Assembly (NCBI RefSeq): GCF_014252275.1
Contig: NZ_CP059214.1
Coordinates: 63,906-127,905 of the forward strand
Length of the DNA stretch: 64,000 bases
Direction: 5' to 3'
Origin: Blattabacterium cuenoti
Lineage (GTDB): Bacteria; Bacteroidota; Bacteroidia; Flavobacteriales; Blattabacteriaceae
Shown here: one piece after another, positions 20,716 through 29,987 of the stretch
Layout: each line of letters starts with the position of its first letter
Position numbering within the stretch: position 1 is the first letter of the stretch
Program-made: the position numbers and the translations under genes
The notes under the pieces: model-generated
Databases searched by the model: none
Told to the model about the DNA's origin: nothing
Seen by the model: only the letters and a program-made list of their open reading frames with translations

Positions 20716-22433
20716 TTGTAAAAAATTTGTTCAAAAAAATCATTTTTGAAAATGAAAAATATAGGATTTCCTGAATTATTATAACGAGGATTTTTGCAAA
20801 AAAAAAGATTTCTTATCAAGAAAATCATATTACTACTTGATAATAAACATCCATATTTTATAGAAATAAATGAAGAAATGTGATCTATAAGAATTCTTTT
20901 ATTACGTTGACAATCATTATTTAAATGATATTTAAATACATGTTTAAATACTTCAATGAGTAAATTTGTTTTGATGTTTTTAGGAAATGTATGTAAATAC
21001 ATATATTCTGTACAAATAGTAAAACGACATGCTATATAATTTAAATTATTTTCAATTTCATTTAAGAATAATTTATCTTTTTTTAATAAAGAAATTTTAA
21101 TCGGTAAAAAGAAATTCTTAGAAGGAATTTCTTTTTTGTTGATTAACAGTTCATATAATATTTTTTGATGTGCCCTATGTTGATCGACTAACACCATACA
21201 ATTATCATTTCCAAATGTAAATATGATATATTTCTTATTTATTTGAAATATCTCTAATTTTGTTTTTTTAATTTTATTAAAAATATAATGATCAAAATCA
21301 TCTTCTATTACTACAAAAGATTTATATAAATGGTTTATACTATCATTAATACTTTGATTTTTTTTTTTTACAAATTTTAATACGTCATTTCTTAATAATG
21401 GATTCTTATTTTTATAAGAAAAAATATTGTAACGATTTATATTTTTTTTATTGATTTCATACTGATAAAATAATGTTTCTTTTATTTCTTTGTGAATACA
21501 TTCTCCTATTATAGACTCATATTCTATATGAACTTCTTTTTTTAAAGGATGAATATTGAAATTAATCGAAATAGGTCTTATATAAATAAAAATACAGTAA
21601 GAAATTGTATTGATTTTTTTTACAAATCCTTTATAAGATTGAATAATTTTATTATGTAATGATAAATAGTTGACACACCTTTTATTAAGAAATATAAATT
21701 GACTTCCTTTTTTAACAGAGGAATCAGGAATGCTTACGTATCCTTTTATACAAAAGGTTTTTTTTTTTTTATAAATAAATTTAAAACTTCCTTTTATAAG
21801 AGATTCAATTCTTTTTTTCAAAGAATCTTTTTTGAAAAAAAAGACCATTTTCCCATTATGATAAAATCGATAAGTAATTTGTCTATGTGCCAAAATAATC
21901 TTATAAAATTCTTCCACAATATGTAAAAATTCTATTCTAGAAGATTTTAAAAATTTTCTCCTAGCTGGAAACTTATGGAAAATATTTTTTACAGAAATTC
22001 TTGTCCCTTCCAACATATTTATTGGAATTTCCTTTTTCAATTTTCCATCTTCTATGAAAAGATGAACTCCCATTATACTATTTCTAGTTTTTGTTTGTAT
22101 TTCCAACTGAGAAACAAGAGAAATAGAAGATAAGGCTTCTCCACGAAATCCTTTCGTATGAATGTTTAATAAATCTTCATAATTTTTAATTTTTGAAGTA
22201 GCATATCTTTGAATACTCATTTTGGCATCTAAAAAATTCATTCCTATTCCATCATCAAATAATTGAATTAATGTTTTTCCAGCATCTTGTATAAAAAGAT
22301 CGATTTTATTCGCTTGTGCATCTATAGAATTTTCTAATAACTCCTTTACAACAGTAGATGGTCGATCAATAATTTCTCCGGCAGCTATTTGATTAATTAC
22401 TTTTTTAGGTAATACTTTGATTGAATTTTCCAT
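20712..22433 (-). CDS. mutL: DNA mismatch repair protein MutL
   Basis: GHKL ATPase coordinating mismatch repair, about 573 residues. N-terminal motifs: ELLENSIDA, DDGIGM and TKGFRGEALSSI; the C-terminal dimerisation domain is recognisable but divergent. The ATG at 22433 (MENSIKVLP) matches the family; the frame also extends to a TTG at 22451. A run of 13 A in the coding sense (21758-21770) lies in frame around residue 225 (YKKKKTF), so slippage there would truncate the protein. mutS is not in this window; mutY lies three genes upstream on the same strand. Confidence 0.93.
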   Translation of the reverse strand: MENSIKVLPKKVINQIAAGEIIDRPSTVVKELLENSIDAQANKIDLFIQDAGKTLIQLFDDGIGMNFLDAKMSIQRYATSKIKNYEDLLNIHTKGFRGEALSSISLVSQLEIQTKTRNSIMGVHLFIEDGKLKKEIPINMLEGTRISVKNIFHKFPARRKFLKSSRIEFLHIVEEFYKIILAHRQITYRFYHNGKMVFFFKKDSLKKRIESLIKGSFKFIYKKKKTFCIKGYVSIPDSSVKKGSQFIFLNKRCVNYLSLHNKIIQSYKGFVKKINTISYCIFIYIRPISINFNIHPLKKEVHIEYESIIGECIHKEIKETLFYQYEINKKNINRYNIFSYKNKNPLLRNDVLKFVKKKNQSINDSINHLYKSFVVIEDDFDHYIFNKIKKTKLEIFQINKKYIIFTFGNDNCMVLVDQHRAHQKILYELLINKKEIPSKNFFLPIKISLLKKDKLFLNEIENNLNYIACRFTICTEYMYLHTFPKNIKTNLLIEVFKHVFKYHLNNDCQRNKRILIDHISSFISIKYGCLLSSSNMIFLIRNLFFCKNPRYNNSGNPIFFIFKNDFFEQIFYK

Positions 22434-22447
22434 GCAATCATAATTTT

Positions 22448-23092
22448 TCAATTATGAATATATTGTTGATTTTTTGAATATGAAAGATATTTATCGACAT
22501 TATCGATATATAAAAAATTAGGATATTTATTTTTTATTTTGTTTAAAAAATATGATGCGTTTTCATATTTTTTTATATTCAAATATAATAAGGAAATCTT
22601 GTAATAGTAAATCGGAGTAAGCATATCATTATCTTCTACATTAGCCGCTTTTATATAATTATGGATAGCATGATTCCTTTGGTTCATTTGAATATAAGAA
22701 TCCCCTATTATTCCGTATTTCATGGCAATCGAAAATTTTTCTTTTGTTTGGAATTTTTTCATCATTTTTATCGATTTTTTATAATCTCCTAATTTATAAT
22801 AACAAATACTTGCATAAAACTTCGAAATGTTTTCTTCTTGAGTGAAAGGATAAGTGGAAATAATTCCTAAAAAACCTAAATGTTTAGAATCGGTATGCAA
22901 CGATTGATAAAAATATCCCTTTTCAAAACATTTTTGTGCATAATTTAATTCATACAAACATCTTTGATAAGATGGATTAAAAATTTTTTCAAAACAAATG
23001 ATAAGAAGTAAAAATAAAGAAAAAAATATTAGATAATTGACAAAATTATTGGTCCAATATTTTTTTTTGTATAAATCCCATTTTTTTTTCAT
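22448..23092 (-). CDS. Membrane-anchored TPR-like protein, function unknown
   Basis: 214 residues. One transmembrane helix at ~18-36 (FVNYLIFFSLFLLLIICF) and then helical repeats that read as tetratricopeptide units (for example ISKFYASICYYKLGDYKKSIKMM, YGIIGDSYIQMNQRNHAIHNY, YYKISLLYLNIKKYENASYFL). The arrangement (N-terminal anchor plus TPR) resembles YfgM/BamD-like envelope scaffold proteins, and flavobacterial genomes often carry such a gene near mutL, but no specific function can be assigned. Sits between gldE and mutL on the reverse strand. Confidence 0.8.
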   Translation of the reverse strand: MKKKWDLYKKKYWTNNFVNYLIFFSLFLLLIICFEKIFNPSYQRCLYELNYAQKCFEKGYFYQSLHTDSKHLGFLGIISTYPFTQEENISKFYASICYYKLGDYKKSIKMMKKFQTKEKFSIAMKYGIIGDSYIQMNQRNHAIHNYIKAANVEDNDMLTPIYYYKISLLYLNIKKYENASYFLNKIKNKYPNFLYIDNVDKYLSYSKNQQYIHN

Positions 23093-23115
23093 AGAACGTT
23101 ATTCTATTTTTCTAT

Positions 23116-24510
23116 TCATTTTTTTTCATTTCTTATCACTTTGATTGTTTTTATTCTTTTGTGATCAATACTTTGGATTACGAAAGAATAGCGAAAAAAA
23201 TCTATTTTTTGTTTTTCTTTAGGAAATTCTTTACATATTTCCATAATAAAACCTCCTAACGTATCTGCTTCTCCTTTCTCATTTTCAAAAAAAATTTCAT
23301 CATCAATTTCCATGATACGATAAAAATTAATCAAAGCAGTTTTTCCATCAAAAAAATAAGTATTTTTATTTACTTTGGAATAATTTAGATATTCCTTATC
23401 AAATTCATCTGTAATATCTCCAACAATTTCTTCAACAACATCTTCAAGAGTTACTAAACCACAAGTTCCTCCATATTCATCGACTACAATAGCTAAATGT
23501 ATTTTTCTAATTTTAAAATCATTTAAAAGATTGTCTATTTTTTTTTTTTGTGGTACAAAAAAGGGAGGATGAATTAGTATTTTCCAAGAAAATTTTTTAT
23601 TATGATAAATAAAGGGAAGTAAGTCTTTTGCAAATAACACTCCTTCTATATCATCTATGCTATTATTATAAATGGGAATTCTTGAATATTCTTGGTATCG
23701 AACCAACCTAATTACATCAGAAAAATTTGTATTTATACTTATGGCAAACATGTCGATTCTAGGAGTCATAATTTGATGAATTTCCGTATTTCCGAAGTCT
23801 ACAATTTTTTGTAAAAATTTAATCTCTTTATTATTTTTTTGGTTGTAAGAAGTAATTTTTAATGCTTTTGATAGTTGATCGATAGATATTATATTATTTT
23901 TCTTGATGATTTTATTTTCTAATAATTCCGAAAAAGAAATCATAATTTTACTAATAGGTTCTAATATTTTACTAATGAAAAATAAGGGCTTTGCCATAAA
24001 TATAGAAAATCGAAAATTATTTTTTTCTGCATATATTTTAGGAATTATTTCTCCAAATAATAATAGAATAAAAGTAATAGATATAATTTCTAATAAAAGA
24101 GAAAAAGAAATGTTAATAGTTTTTGAAAACTTGTCTTTTTGAAAGAATTCTTCTAATAAAGAAGAAGTGAGAATCACAATCCCAACATTGAAAAAATTGT
24201 TTGCAATTAATATGATTGCTAAAAGTTTTTTTCTATACTTAAGAATTTTTAAAAGAATATGTTTTTTCTTTCGATTCTTCTTTGTTTTTTGATCGATAGT
24301 TTTTTTATCAAGACAAAAAAAAGCAGTTTCTGATCCAGAAACTAATGCAGAAAACAATAATAAAATAATTATTAAAGTAAAATATAAAAATAGATAAAAG
24401 ACACTTTTTAAAATAAAATTCGTCGAATATTCTTTTTCCAATATATTAAATTTTTTATGAAAAATTTCATGAATCTTATGTGAAAAAGAGGTTTTTTTAT
24501 AAAATGACAA
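23116..24510 (-). CDS. gldE: CBS/CorC_HlyC membrane protein, GldE-like
   Basis: 464 residues: N-terminal DUF21 (CNNM) membrane domain with hydrophobic helices at ~30-60, 90-115 and 135-180 and the SGSETAFFCL motif; a tandem CBS pair (~residues 215-340, EIHQIMTPRIDMFAI and HLAIVVDEYGGTCGLVTLEDVVEEIVGD); and a C-terminal CorC_HlyC domain (~355-455). In gliding Flavobacteriia this family is GldE, which supports motility. No other gliding gene is in the window and the symbiont is not expected to glide, so an ion-transport or general envelope role is more likely here. Confidence 0.85.
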   Translation of the reverse strand: MSFYKKTSFSHKIHEIFHKKFNILEKEYSTNFILKSVFYLFLYFTLIIILLLFSALVSGSETAFFCLDKKTIDQKTKKNRKKKHILLKILKYRKKLLAIILIANNFFNVGIVILTSSLLEEFFQKDKFSKTINISFSLLLEIISITFILLLFGEIIPKIYAEKNNFRFSIFMAKPLFFISKILEPISKIMISFSELLENKIIKKNNIISIDQLSKALKITSYNQKNNKEIKFLQKIVDFGNTEIHQIMTPRIDMFAISINTNFSDVIRLVRYQEYSRIPIYNNSIDDIEGVLFAKDLLPFIYHNKKFSWKILIHPPFFVPQKKKIDNLLNDFKIRKIHLAIVVDEYGGTCGLVTLEDVVEEIVGDITDEFDKEYLNYSKVNKNTYFFDGKTALINFYRIMEIDDEIFFENEKGEADTLGGFIMEICKEFPKEKQKIDFFRYSFVIQSIDHKRIKTIKVIRNEKK

Positions 24511-24637
24511 ATAAATAAACTTTTTCTTTTATCCATGCAATCATCAAAATTTTTTAAAAAAAAATGTATTCATAATGTAAAAAATACTGTATAAAAATAC
24601 AAATTCCTTATATTTTTACTTGAAATACAAAAAATTT

Positions 24638-25300
24638 TCATTTTTTTTTATTTTTTTTAGGAAATTGATCAACAACGTTGTTGTTCTTTGAAAAACAAAA
24701 ATCGTTAATAGGACAGGAAAAGCATTGATATTTTTTAAACGTACATAAAGTAGCACCCAAATCCATAATAGCTTGATTAAAAAGACCTGGATATTTCACG
24801 TCCATGATTTTTTTAATCATGATGGAAAGATTTGTCCTATCCAAAGATTTTGATATATCATAATGTATTCCAAAATATCTAGAAAATACTCGAACCACAT
24901 TACAGTCAATCGCAGGAACAATTTCACTAAAACATATAGAAGATACCGCTGCTGCGGTATATGGACCAATTCCTTTAAATTTTATCAACTTATGGTATCT
25001 ATCAGGAAAAAATTTTTTTTTATATATCAATTTTGCAAAATTATAAAGATTTTTTGCCCTAAAATAGTAACCTAACCCCTTCCATTCTTTAAGAATATTT
25101 TTCTCACTAGATTCTGCTACTTTTTCTATAGTAGGAAACTTTTGTATAAAATTTGAATAATATTTTACAACGTGTGAAACTCTTGTTTGTTGTAACATTA
25201 ATTCAGAAATCAGTATATGGAAAGGATTGATTGTTTTTCTCCAAGGAAGATTTCTTTTGTTTTTTGAATACCAATTCATAATTTTATTAGAAAAATTCAT
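24638..25300 (-). CDS. mutY: A/G-specific adenine glycosylase, C-terminally truncated
   Basis: Base-excision glycosylase removing A opposite 8-oxoG, 220 residues. Catalytic Glu33 (SELMLQQTR) and Asp132 (AIDCNVVRV) are present, as is the helix-hairpin-helix GIGPYTAAAV and the 4Fe-4S site Cys186-X6-Cys193-X2-Cys196-X5-Cys202. The C-terminal NUDIX-like 8-oxoG recognition domain (~120 residues in most MutY) is missing, and the 127 bases before gldE cannot hold it. The catalytic core alone keeps activity but with weaker discrimination in characterised truncations of the E. coli enzyme. Confidence 0.9.
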   Translation of the reverse strand: MNFSNKIMNWYSKNKRNLPWRKTINPFHILISELMLQQTRVSHVVKYYSNFIQKFPTIEKVAESSEKNILKEWKGLGYYFRAKNLYNFAKLIYKKKFFPDRYHKLIKFKGIGPYTAAAVSSICFSEIVPAIDCNVVRVFSRYFGIHYDISKSLDRTNLSIMIKKIMDVKYPGLFNQAIMDLGATLCTFKKYQCFSCPINDFCFSKNNNVVDQFPKKNKKK

Positions 25301-25383
25301 TTCTATTTAATTTTAAAATAATTTTACAAAAAATTGGTATATTTAATAAACCAAATTTTGTTATTTGATTATAATGATTTAAT

Positions 25384-25677
25384 ATGACAAAAGCAGAAAT
25401 AATAACAGAAATTATATCAGAAATTGGATCTGAACGAATCGATACTCAAAGAGTTATAGAATCATTTATGAAAAAAATAAAGCAAAGTCTCACATCAGGA
25501 GAAAATGTTTATTTAAGAGGTTTTGGTTCATTTATTATTAAATATCGAGCAAAAAAACTTGGACGTCATATATCTAAAGATAAATCTATTGTCATTCCTG
25601 CGCATAATATTCCAGCATTTAAACCTTCCAAATCTTTCACAGATCTAGTGAAAAAAGAGGTTCCTATCAAGAAATAA
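25384..25677 (+). CDS. hup: HU/IHF family DNA-binding protein
   Basis: Nucleoid protein, 97 residues. N-terminal helices (MTKAEIITEIISEI), the beta-arm core GENVYLRGFGSFIIKYRAKK, then a PAHNIPAFKPSKSFTDLVK tail with the conserved proline tip and C-terminal helix. Dimers bend DNA; in reduced genomes this is often the only HU/IHF protein. It is monocistronic or paired with the tiny basic peptide gene that follows 40 bases later. Confidence 0.93.
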   Translation: MTKAEIITEIISEIGSERIDTQRVIESFMKKIKQSLTSGENVYLRGFGSFIIKYRAKKLGRHISKDKSIVIPAHNIPAFKPSKSFTDLVKKEVPIKK

Positions 25678-25717
25678 TCAATAATTCAAAACAATATAAC
25701 AATTAAAAATCTTTAAT

Positions 25718-25810
25718 ATGCCAAACGGGAAAAAACGTAAAAGAAAAAAAATAGCAACTCATAAAAGAAAAAAACGTAAAAGAAAAAATAGACATAAAAA
25801 GAAATTATAA
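25718..25810 (+). CDS. 30-residue basic ribosomal-type peptide
   Basis: ATG to TAA encodes 30 residues beginning MPNGKKRKRKKIATHKRKK, almost entirely K, R and H. A near-identical short peptide of the MPSGKKRKRHKVATHKRKKR type is conserved in Bacteroidetes and I recall it being placed in the AURKAIP1/COX24-like (mS38-related) small ribosomal protein family; that family name is from memory. Its conservation in a shrunken genome and its composition argue for a real ribosome-associated product. Confidence 0.8.
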   Translation: MPNGKKRKRKKIATHKRKKRKRKNRHKKKL

Positions 25811-25901
25811 AATTTTCTTACAAAAATAGAATACGAATATTTATCATATTTCTTATTTTTTAATGAGGAATTTATTTTCCATATGTTACAGACAATGTTT
25901 T

Positions 25902-25988
25902 GTGGGTGTGGTGGAATTCGGTAGACACGTCAGACTTAGGATCTGATGCCTGATTCATGGCATAAGGGTTCGACTCCCTTCACCCGCA
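25902..25988 (+). tRNA. tRNA-Leu (anticodon UAG)
   Basis: Class II tRNA of 87 bases. Acceptor arms GTGGGTG / CACCCGC with one T-G pair, discriminator A; tRNA-Leu D-arm TGGTGGAATTCGGTAGAC; anticodon arm TCAGA-CTTAGGA-TCTGA gives UAG; variable arm TGCCTGATTCATGGCA; T-arm AGGGTTCGACTCCCT. No encoded CCA. Confidence 0.96.
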
Positions 25989-26003
25989 CTAACTCATTTC
26001 AAT

Positions 26004-27275
26004 TCATATATTCCTTCTTTTACATCCTACATAAATTTGTCTGGGTCTTCCTATAGGATCGCTGTTTGAGTTCATTTCCATCCAGTGAGCAATCCATCCT
26101 GGCAATCTTCCCAATGCAAACATGACTGTAAACATATCTTTTGGAATTCCGATAAATTGATAAATAATTCCAGAATAAAAATCAATATTTGGATAAAGTT
26201 TTTTTTCTATAAAATAGGGATCTTTCAATGCTTTTTCCTCAAGATTTTTAGCTAATTCTAAAATGGGATCAAAAATCCCTAATTTATTAATTAAATGATC
26301 AGCTACTTTTTTTGCAATCCTAGCTCTAGGATCAAAATTTTTATAAATCCTATGACCAAATCCCATTAAACGAAACGAATTATTCTTATTTTTTGCTTGA
26401 TTTATCCATTTTTCAATATTTCCACCATCATTCATAATGCCTACTAACATTTCTATAACAGCTTGATTTGCCCCTCCATGAAGTGTCCCCCAAAGAGCAC
26501 TAATTCCTGCAGATATAGAAGCCAATAGTCCTACATGAGCGGATCCTAATAATCGGACTGTAGTTGTAGAACAATTTTGTTCATGATCTGCATGTAAGAT
26601 AAAAAGTTTATCCAAAGATTCCATGATAATATGATTATTATAATAATCTTCATAATTAGAATTGGAAAAAAACATATTTAAAATATTAGAAGTATAATAG
26701 ATATTCTTATCTACATCTACAACACGATCTAAACTTAATGAAGGAAGATTATATTTTTTTCTATAAGTTAATGCCGCTAACATGGGTAATTTAGCAAACA
26801 AATCTAAATATAGATCTTCATATTTTTCATGAACATTAGAAAACGCATGTAATATATGAGTGAAAGAAGCTAAAATTCCCATAGGATGATAAGAATTAGG
26901 AATTTTATTAATAAAATTTATAATTTCATTATCTAGAACACTACGTGTACGAATTTTTTTAGAAAAACATCTAAAATGAACATCATCAGGAAGTTCTCCA
27001 TTTAAAATGAGATAACTTGTTTCTAAAAATGAACATTTTTCAGCTATTTGCTCAATAGGATATCCTCTATATAAAAGTTCTCCTTTTTCTCCATTTATAA
27101 AACTAATAGAGCTTTTCGTAATTCCTGTATTTTTAAAACCTGGATCAAAAGTAATAAGTCCAGTATTTTCTCTCAATTTTGAAATATTAATTGCTTTATT
27201 ATCATGAAATGTTCCAAAAACGATAGGAAAATAATGAGGAATTCCATCAATATCAAATTCTACAACACTGCACAT
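26004..27275 (-). CDS. gltA: Citrate synthase
   Basis: First TCA-cycle enzyme, 423 residues, hexameric type II family. Catalytic His residues are in LHADHEQNCST and WGTLHGGANQAV, and Asp in the FGHRIYKNFDPRA segment is followed by the conserved arginine region. The N-terminal beta domain (VEFDIDGIPHYFPIVFG) matches flavobacterial enzymes and fixes the ATG at 27275. With fumC at 30 kb it is the visible part of the TCA cycle. Confidence 0.96.
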   Translation of the reverse strand: MCSVVEFDIDGIPHYFPIVFGTFHDNKAINISKLRENTGLITFDPGFKNTGITKSSISFINGEKGELLYRGYPIEQIAEKCSFLETSYLILNGELPDDVHFRCFSKKIRTRSVLDNEIINFINKIPNSYHPMGILASFTHILHAFSNVHEKYEDLYLDLFAKLPMLAALTYRKKYNLPSLSLDRVVDVDKNIYYTSNILNMFFSNSNYEDYYNNHIIMESLDKLFILHADHEQNCSTTTVRLLGSAHVGLLASISAGISALWGTLHGGANQAVIEMLVGIMNDGGNIEKWINQAKNKNNSFRLMGFGHRIYKNFDPRARIAKKVADHLINKLGIFDPILELAKNLEEKALKDPYFIEKKLYPNIDFYSGIIYQFIGIPKDMFTVMFALGRLPGWIAHWMEMNSNSDPIGRPRQIYVGCKRRNI

Positions 27276-27334
27276 ATCAAATTTTATTTAAAAATAATAT
27301 CAACAATAAGATATATACTTTTCTTTATTAAAAA

Positions 27335-28260
27335 TTAAAAAATTATTTCATTAAATGAAAAAATTGTATAAAATCCTTTATTATTGAAATAATTTTTCAT
27401 TCCTTTTCGATAACTTATTAAAACAAAATCTCCACCCCAAGCTCCTAAACTTTTTACTATTCCTAAATAGTCAGGAAAATATATTTCTTGAATCGTAGGA
27501 ATATTTAAAGCATTTGATATAATCATTTCATGTTGGAACAATAACCGTTCAAATTCTTCTAATGTTTTACAAAAAGTTAATTTTAAAGTAATAGAGGATA
27601 TTTCATCTATAAGGCATTTATTAAAAAATCTTTTTTTATAAAAAAATTTGATTCCACAAATAGTACTTTGTTTTTTATTAAGATGTAAAAAATAAAGTTT
27701 ATTCTTAAATGTAGGATGAAATACGATAGTAGTAATTAAAGATTTTTTTTTTTATGTACTTGATAAATAATTGGTCGAGATGTATTTCCACATGCTATAT
27801 CATAACCACTTCCTAAAAAATCATTTCCTATTAAAAGATATGGAGATATATTGGCCCATTTTGCAATATTATTAATTAACGTCGAACTACTTCCTAATCC
27901 CCAATCTATTGAAAATTCTAATTTGGTGTAAACATTGATATTAAAAGAATCTGTCAGAAATTTTTTCTGATTTTTTTTTGACAGTAATAACAATCTTTGT
28001 AAAAAAAGAGATGTTTTTTTTTCTGTTTCGTAATAAATATCTAAAGAAGGAAGTTTAAAAATTGCTTCGAACCAAACATGGTTAAATTCATCTAAACTCT
28101 TCCAGTGTAGTAAAGGATAAGAACAATTTTTTTCATAATTAAAAACAGTTAGTGATTGACCCTTAATGGTAGGTAAAGCAATTCCCATAGATCCACATAA
28201 TAAAAAATATTCCCCCGTTAATAACAATTTTCCATGACAAAAATATTTATATCGATTCAT
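27335..28260 (-). pseudogene. GYDIA-type GHMP kinase, frame broken at an A11 run
   Basis: GHMP-superfamily kinase typical of Bacteroidetes. The upstream part (MNRYKYFCHGKLLLTGEY) has the GHMP ATP motif GLGSSSTLINN and the GSGYDIACG motif that names the family. The frame then stops at 27736 just after 11 A in the coding sense (27743-27753). Reading resumes one base back as SLITTIVFHPTFKNKLYF and runs to the stop at 27335, ending with SLGAWGGDFVLISY. One extra A gives a 308-residue protein, the usual length. Substrate unknown; mevalonate-type and sugar kinases are relatives. The frame also extends to 28290 inside fabD, but ATG 28260 is the better start. Confidence 0.85.
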
Positions 28261-28267
28261 CTTAACA

Positions 28268-29164
28268 TTATTTAACATTGATGTGATCATAATGATTTAT
28301 AATGTTTTTTACCATCTTGATTAAAAATTTTTTTTGACTTATTTCCTCAAATAACGTTGCTCCATCAATCATCATATTTTTTATAGATTGTTTCCACTTG
28401 ACTGGAGAAGTAGTTTGTTCAATGAGATTTTTTTTTATTTCAATACAATTTATAACGGGTTTTCCATGTATATTTTGATATATGGGACATATAGGAGGAT
28501 GAAAATGAATATTCTTGATCAATTTTTCTAATGCTTTTTTAGCGGGTTCCATGATAGGAGAATGAAACGCTCCATGAACAGGAAGGTAAAGGATTTTTTT
28601 AGCACCAATTTGATATAAAATATGACAAACTTTCTTAAGAGTTTGATATTCTCCGGATATCACAATTTGTTTATGTGCATTATAATTAGATGGAACAACA
28701 ATTCTATCACCATTAGTGGAACGCGTTTGTTGATAACAAACGCGTTCCACTAATTCATCTTCTAACCCAAGGATCACTGCCATTCCTCCAGAAATACGTT
28801 CACAAATTTTTTGCATTATTTGAGCTCTTTTTTTTACTAAAATTAATCCTTCTTCAAAAGAAAAAGCATTAATGGCAGCTAAAGCAGAAAATTCTCCAAG
28901 AGAATGTCCAGATACCATATCCGGATAAAAATTGCTTAATGTTTTGATTTTTATGAATGAATAAATATAAATAGAAAGTTGTGTATATTGAGTTTCTTTC
29001 AATATATTCATTGAATGTTTCGAAAACATAATATCAGTTATTTTAAATCCTAAAATATCATTAGATAATTGAAACAATTTTTTAGCTATAAAATATTTTT
29101 TGTACAAATCCGATCCCATTCCTATAAATTGAGAACCTTGACCAGGAAATAAATAAGCTTTCAT
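28268..29164 (-). CDS. fabD: Malonyl-CoA:ACP transacylase
   Basis: Loads malonyl onto acyl carrier protein for fatty-acid synthesis, 298 residues. N-terminal LFPGQGSQFIGMG, nucleophile Ser88 in GHSLGEFSALAA, catalytic His near residue 200 (GAFHSPIMEP). Around residue 140 it carries an unusual insert (QQTRSTNGDR) encoded by a perfect 19-bp inverted repeat (listed separately), placed between the conserved VILGLED strand and VPSNYNAHKQIVISG. It overlaps no upstream gene and is followed seven bases later by the GHMP kinase. Confidence 0.95.
   Translation of the reverse strand: MKAYLFPGQGSQFIGMGSDLYKKYFIAKKLFQLSNDILGFKITDIMFSKHSMNILKETQYTQLSIYIYSFIKIKTLSNFYPDMVSGHSLGEFSALAAINAFSFEEGLILVKKRAQIMQKICERISGGMAVILGLEDELVERVCYQQTRSTNGDRIVVPSNYNAHKQIVISGEYQTLKKVCHILYQIGAKKILYLPVHGAFHSPIMEPAKKALEKLIKNIHFHPPICPIYQNIHGKPVINCIEIKKNLIEQTTSPVKWKQSIKNMMIDGATLFEEISQKKFLIKMVKNIINHYDHINVK
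28713..28753. repeat. Perfect 19-bp inverted repeat inside fabD
   Basis: Left arm TTAGTGGAACGCGTTTGTT (28713-28731), three-base loop GAT, right arm its exact reverse complement (28735-28753). It is relatively GC-rich for this genome and sits wholly in the fabD coding sequence in a surface loop region. The mRNA could form a very strong hairpin. Confidence 0.95.
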
Positions 29165-29195
29165 GTAATTTTATTTATTTAAATTAATTAGTATA

Positions 29196-29987
29196 ATGAA
29201 AATTACTGATACTCATACTCATTTATATATGGATGAATTTCAACACGATGTAGAATCGATCATTAACAAATGCCAATGTAAAGGAATTCATAGATTTTTT
29301 CTTCCTTCTATTAACTCCAATTCAATTCTAAAAATAATACAATTCGATAAGAAATATCCTAATATATGTTATCCTATGATTGGATTACATCCTAATTATG
29401 TAAATGACAAAAATTTAGATCAAGAATTATCTAATATTCAAAATTATATGAAAAAATATAGGTTTCTGTCTGTCGGAGAAATAGGATTAGATTTTCATGT
29501 TAGTCGAAAATTTGAAATGGAACAAAAATATGTATTTCAACAACAATTAACATGGGCAAATCAAATGGATTTACCTGTTATTATTCATAGTCGAAACTCC
29601 TTCGAAACAATTTTGAATATTCTTATTCAAGGAAATCATATCCCTTTAAAAGGAGTATTTCATTGTTTTAATGGAAATCTTGAACAAGCCTTAAAAATCA
29701 TTAAAATAGGAATGAAATTAGGAATTGGAGGGATTATTACTTTTAAAAATAACAAAATAGTTCATTTTTTAAAAAAAATTGATTTAAATCATATTCTATT
29801 AGAGACTGATTCTCCATATCTTTCTCCCCATCCTTTAAGGGGAAAAAGAAATGATCCAGGAAATATAAGAATCATCTTAAAAAAACTTTCAGAAATTTAT
29901 TCTTTGTCAGAAGATAAAGTTGCATACATTATTGAAAATAATGTAAATCATCTTTTTTTTCCTAGGAAAAAAATTAAACCATTTTAG
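29196..29987 (+). CDS. tatD: TatD family metal-dependent hydrolase
   Basis: 263-residue TIM-barrel metalloenzyme (DNase or quality-control nuclease family). Metal ligands visible: THTHLYMDE (His7, His9), GEIGLDFH (Glu ~95), [16 protein letters not shown] and [11 protein letters not shown] with the conserved Asp. It is divergent from fabD with a 31-base gap and its last 14 bases overlap fumC from the opposite strand. Confidence 0.93.
   Translation: MKITDTHTHLYMDEFQHDVESIINKCQCKGIHRFFLPSINSNSILKIIQFDKKYPNICYPMIGLHPNYVNDKNLDQELSNIQNYMKKYRFLSVGEIGLDFHVSRKFEMEQKYVFQQQLTWANQMDLPVIIHSRNSFETILNILIQGNHIPLKGVFHCFNGNLEQALKIIKIGMKLGIGGIITFKNNKIVHFLKKIDLNHILLETDSPYLSPHPLRGKRNDPGNIRIILKKLSEIYSLSEDKVAYIIENNVNHLFFPRKKIKPF

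Noticed and set aside
24600-24660. MutY broken at the A9 run near its end
   Set aside because: An extra A extends the frame by only about 20 residues with no resemblance to the NUDIX-like domain, and there is no room for it before gldE; treated as true truncation.
25332-25360. ATTGGT...ACCAAAT dyad upstream of the HU gene as an operator
   Set aside because: Arms are only six to seven bases with A/T content that is expected by chance here.
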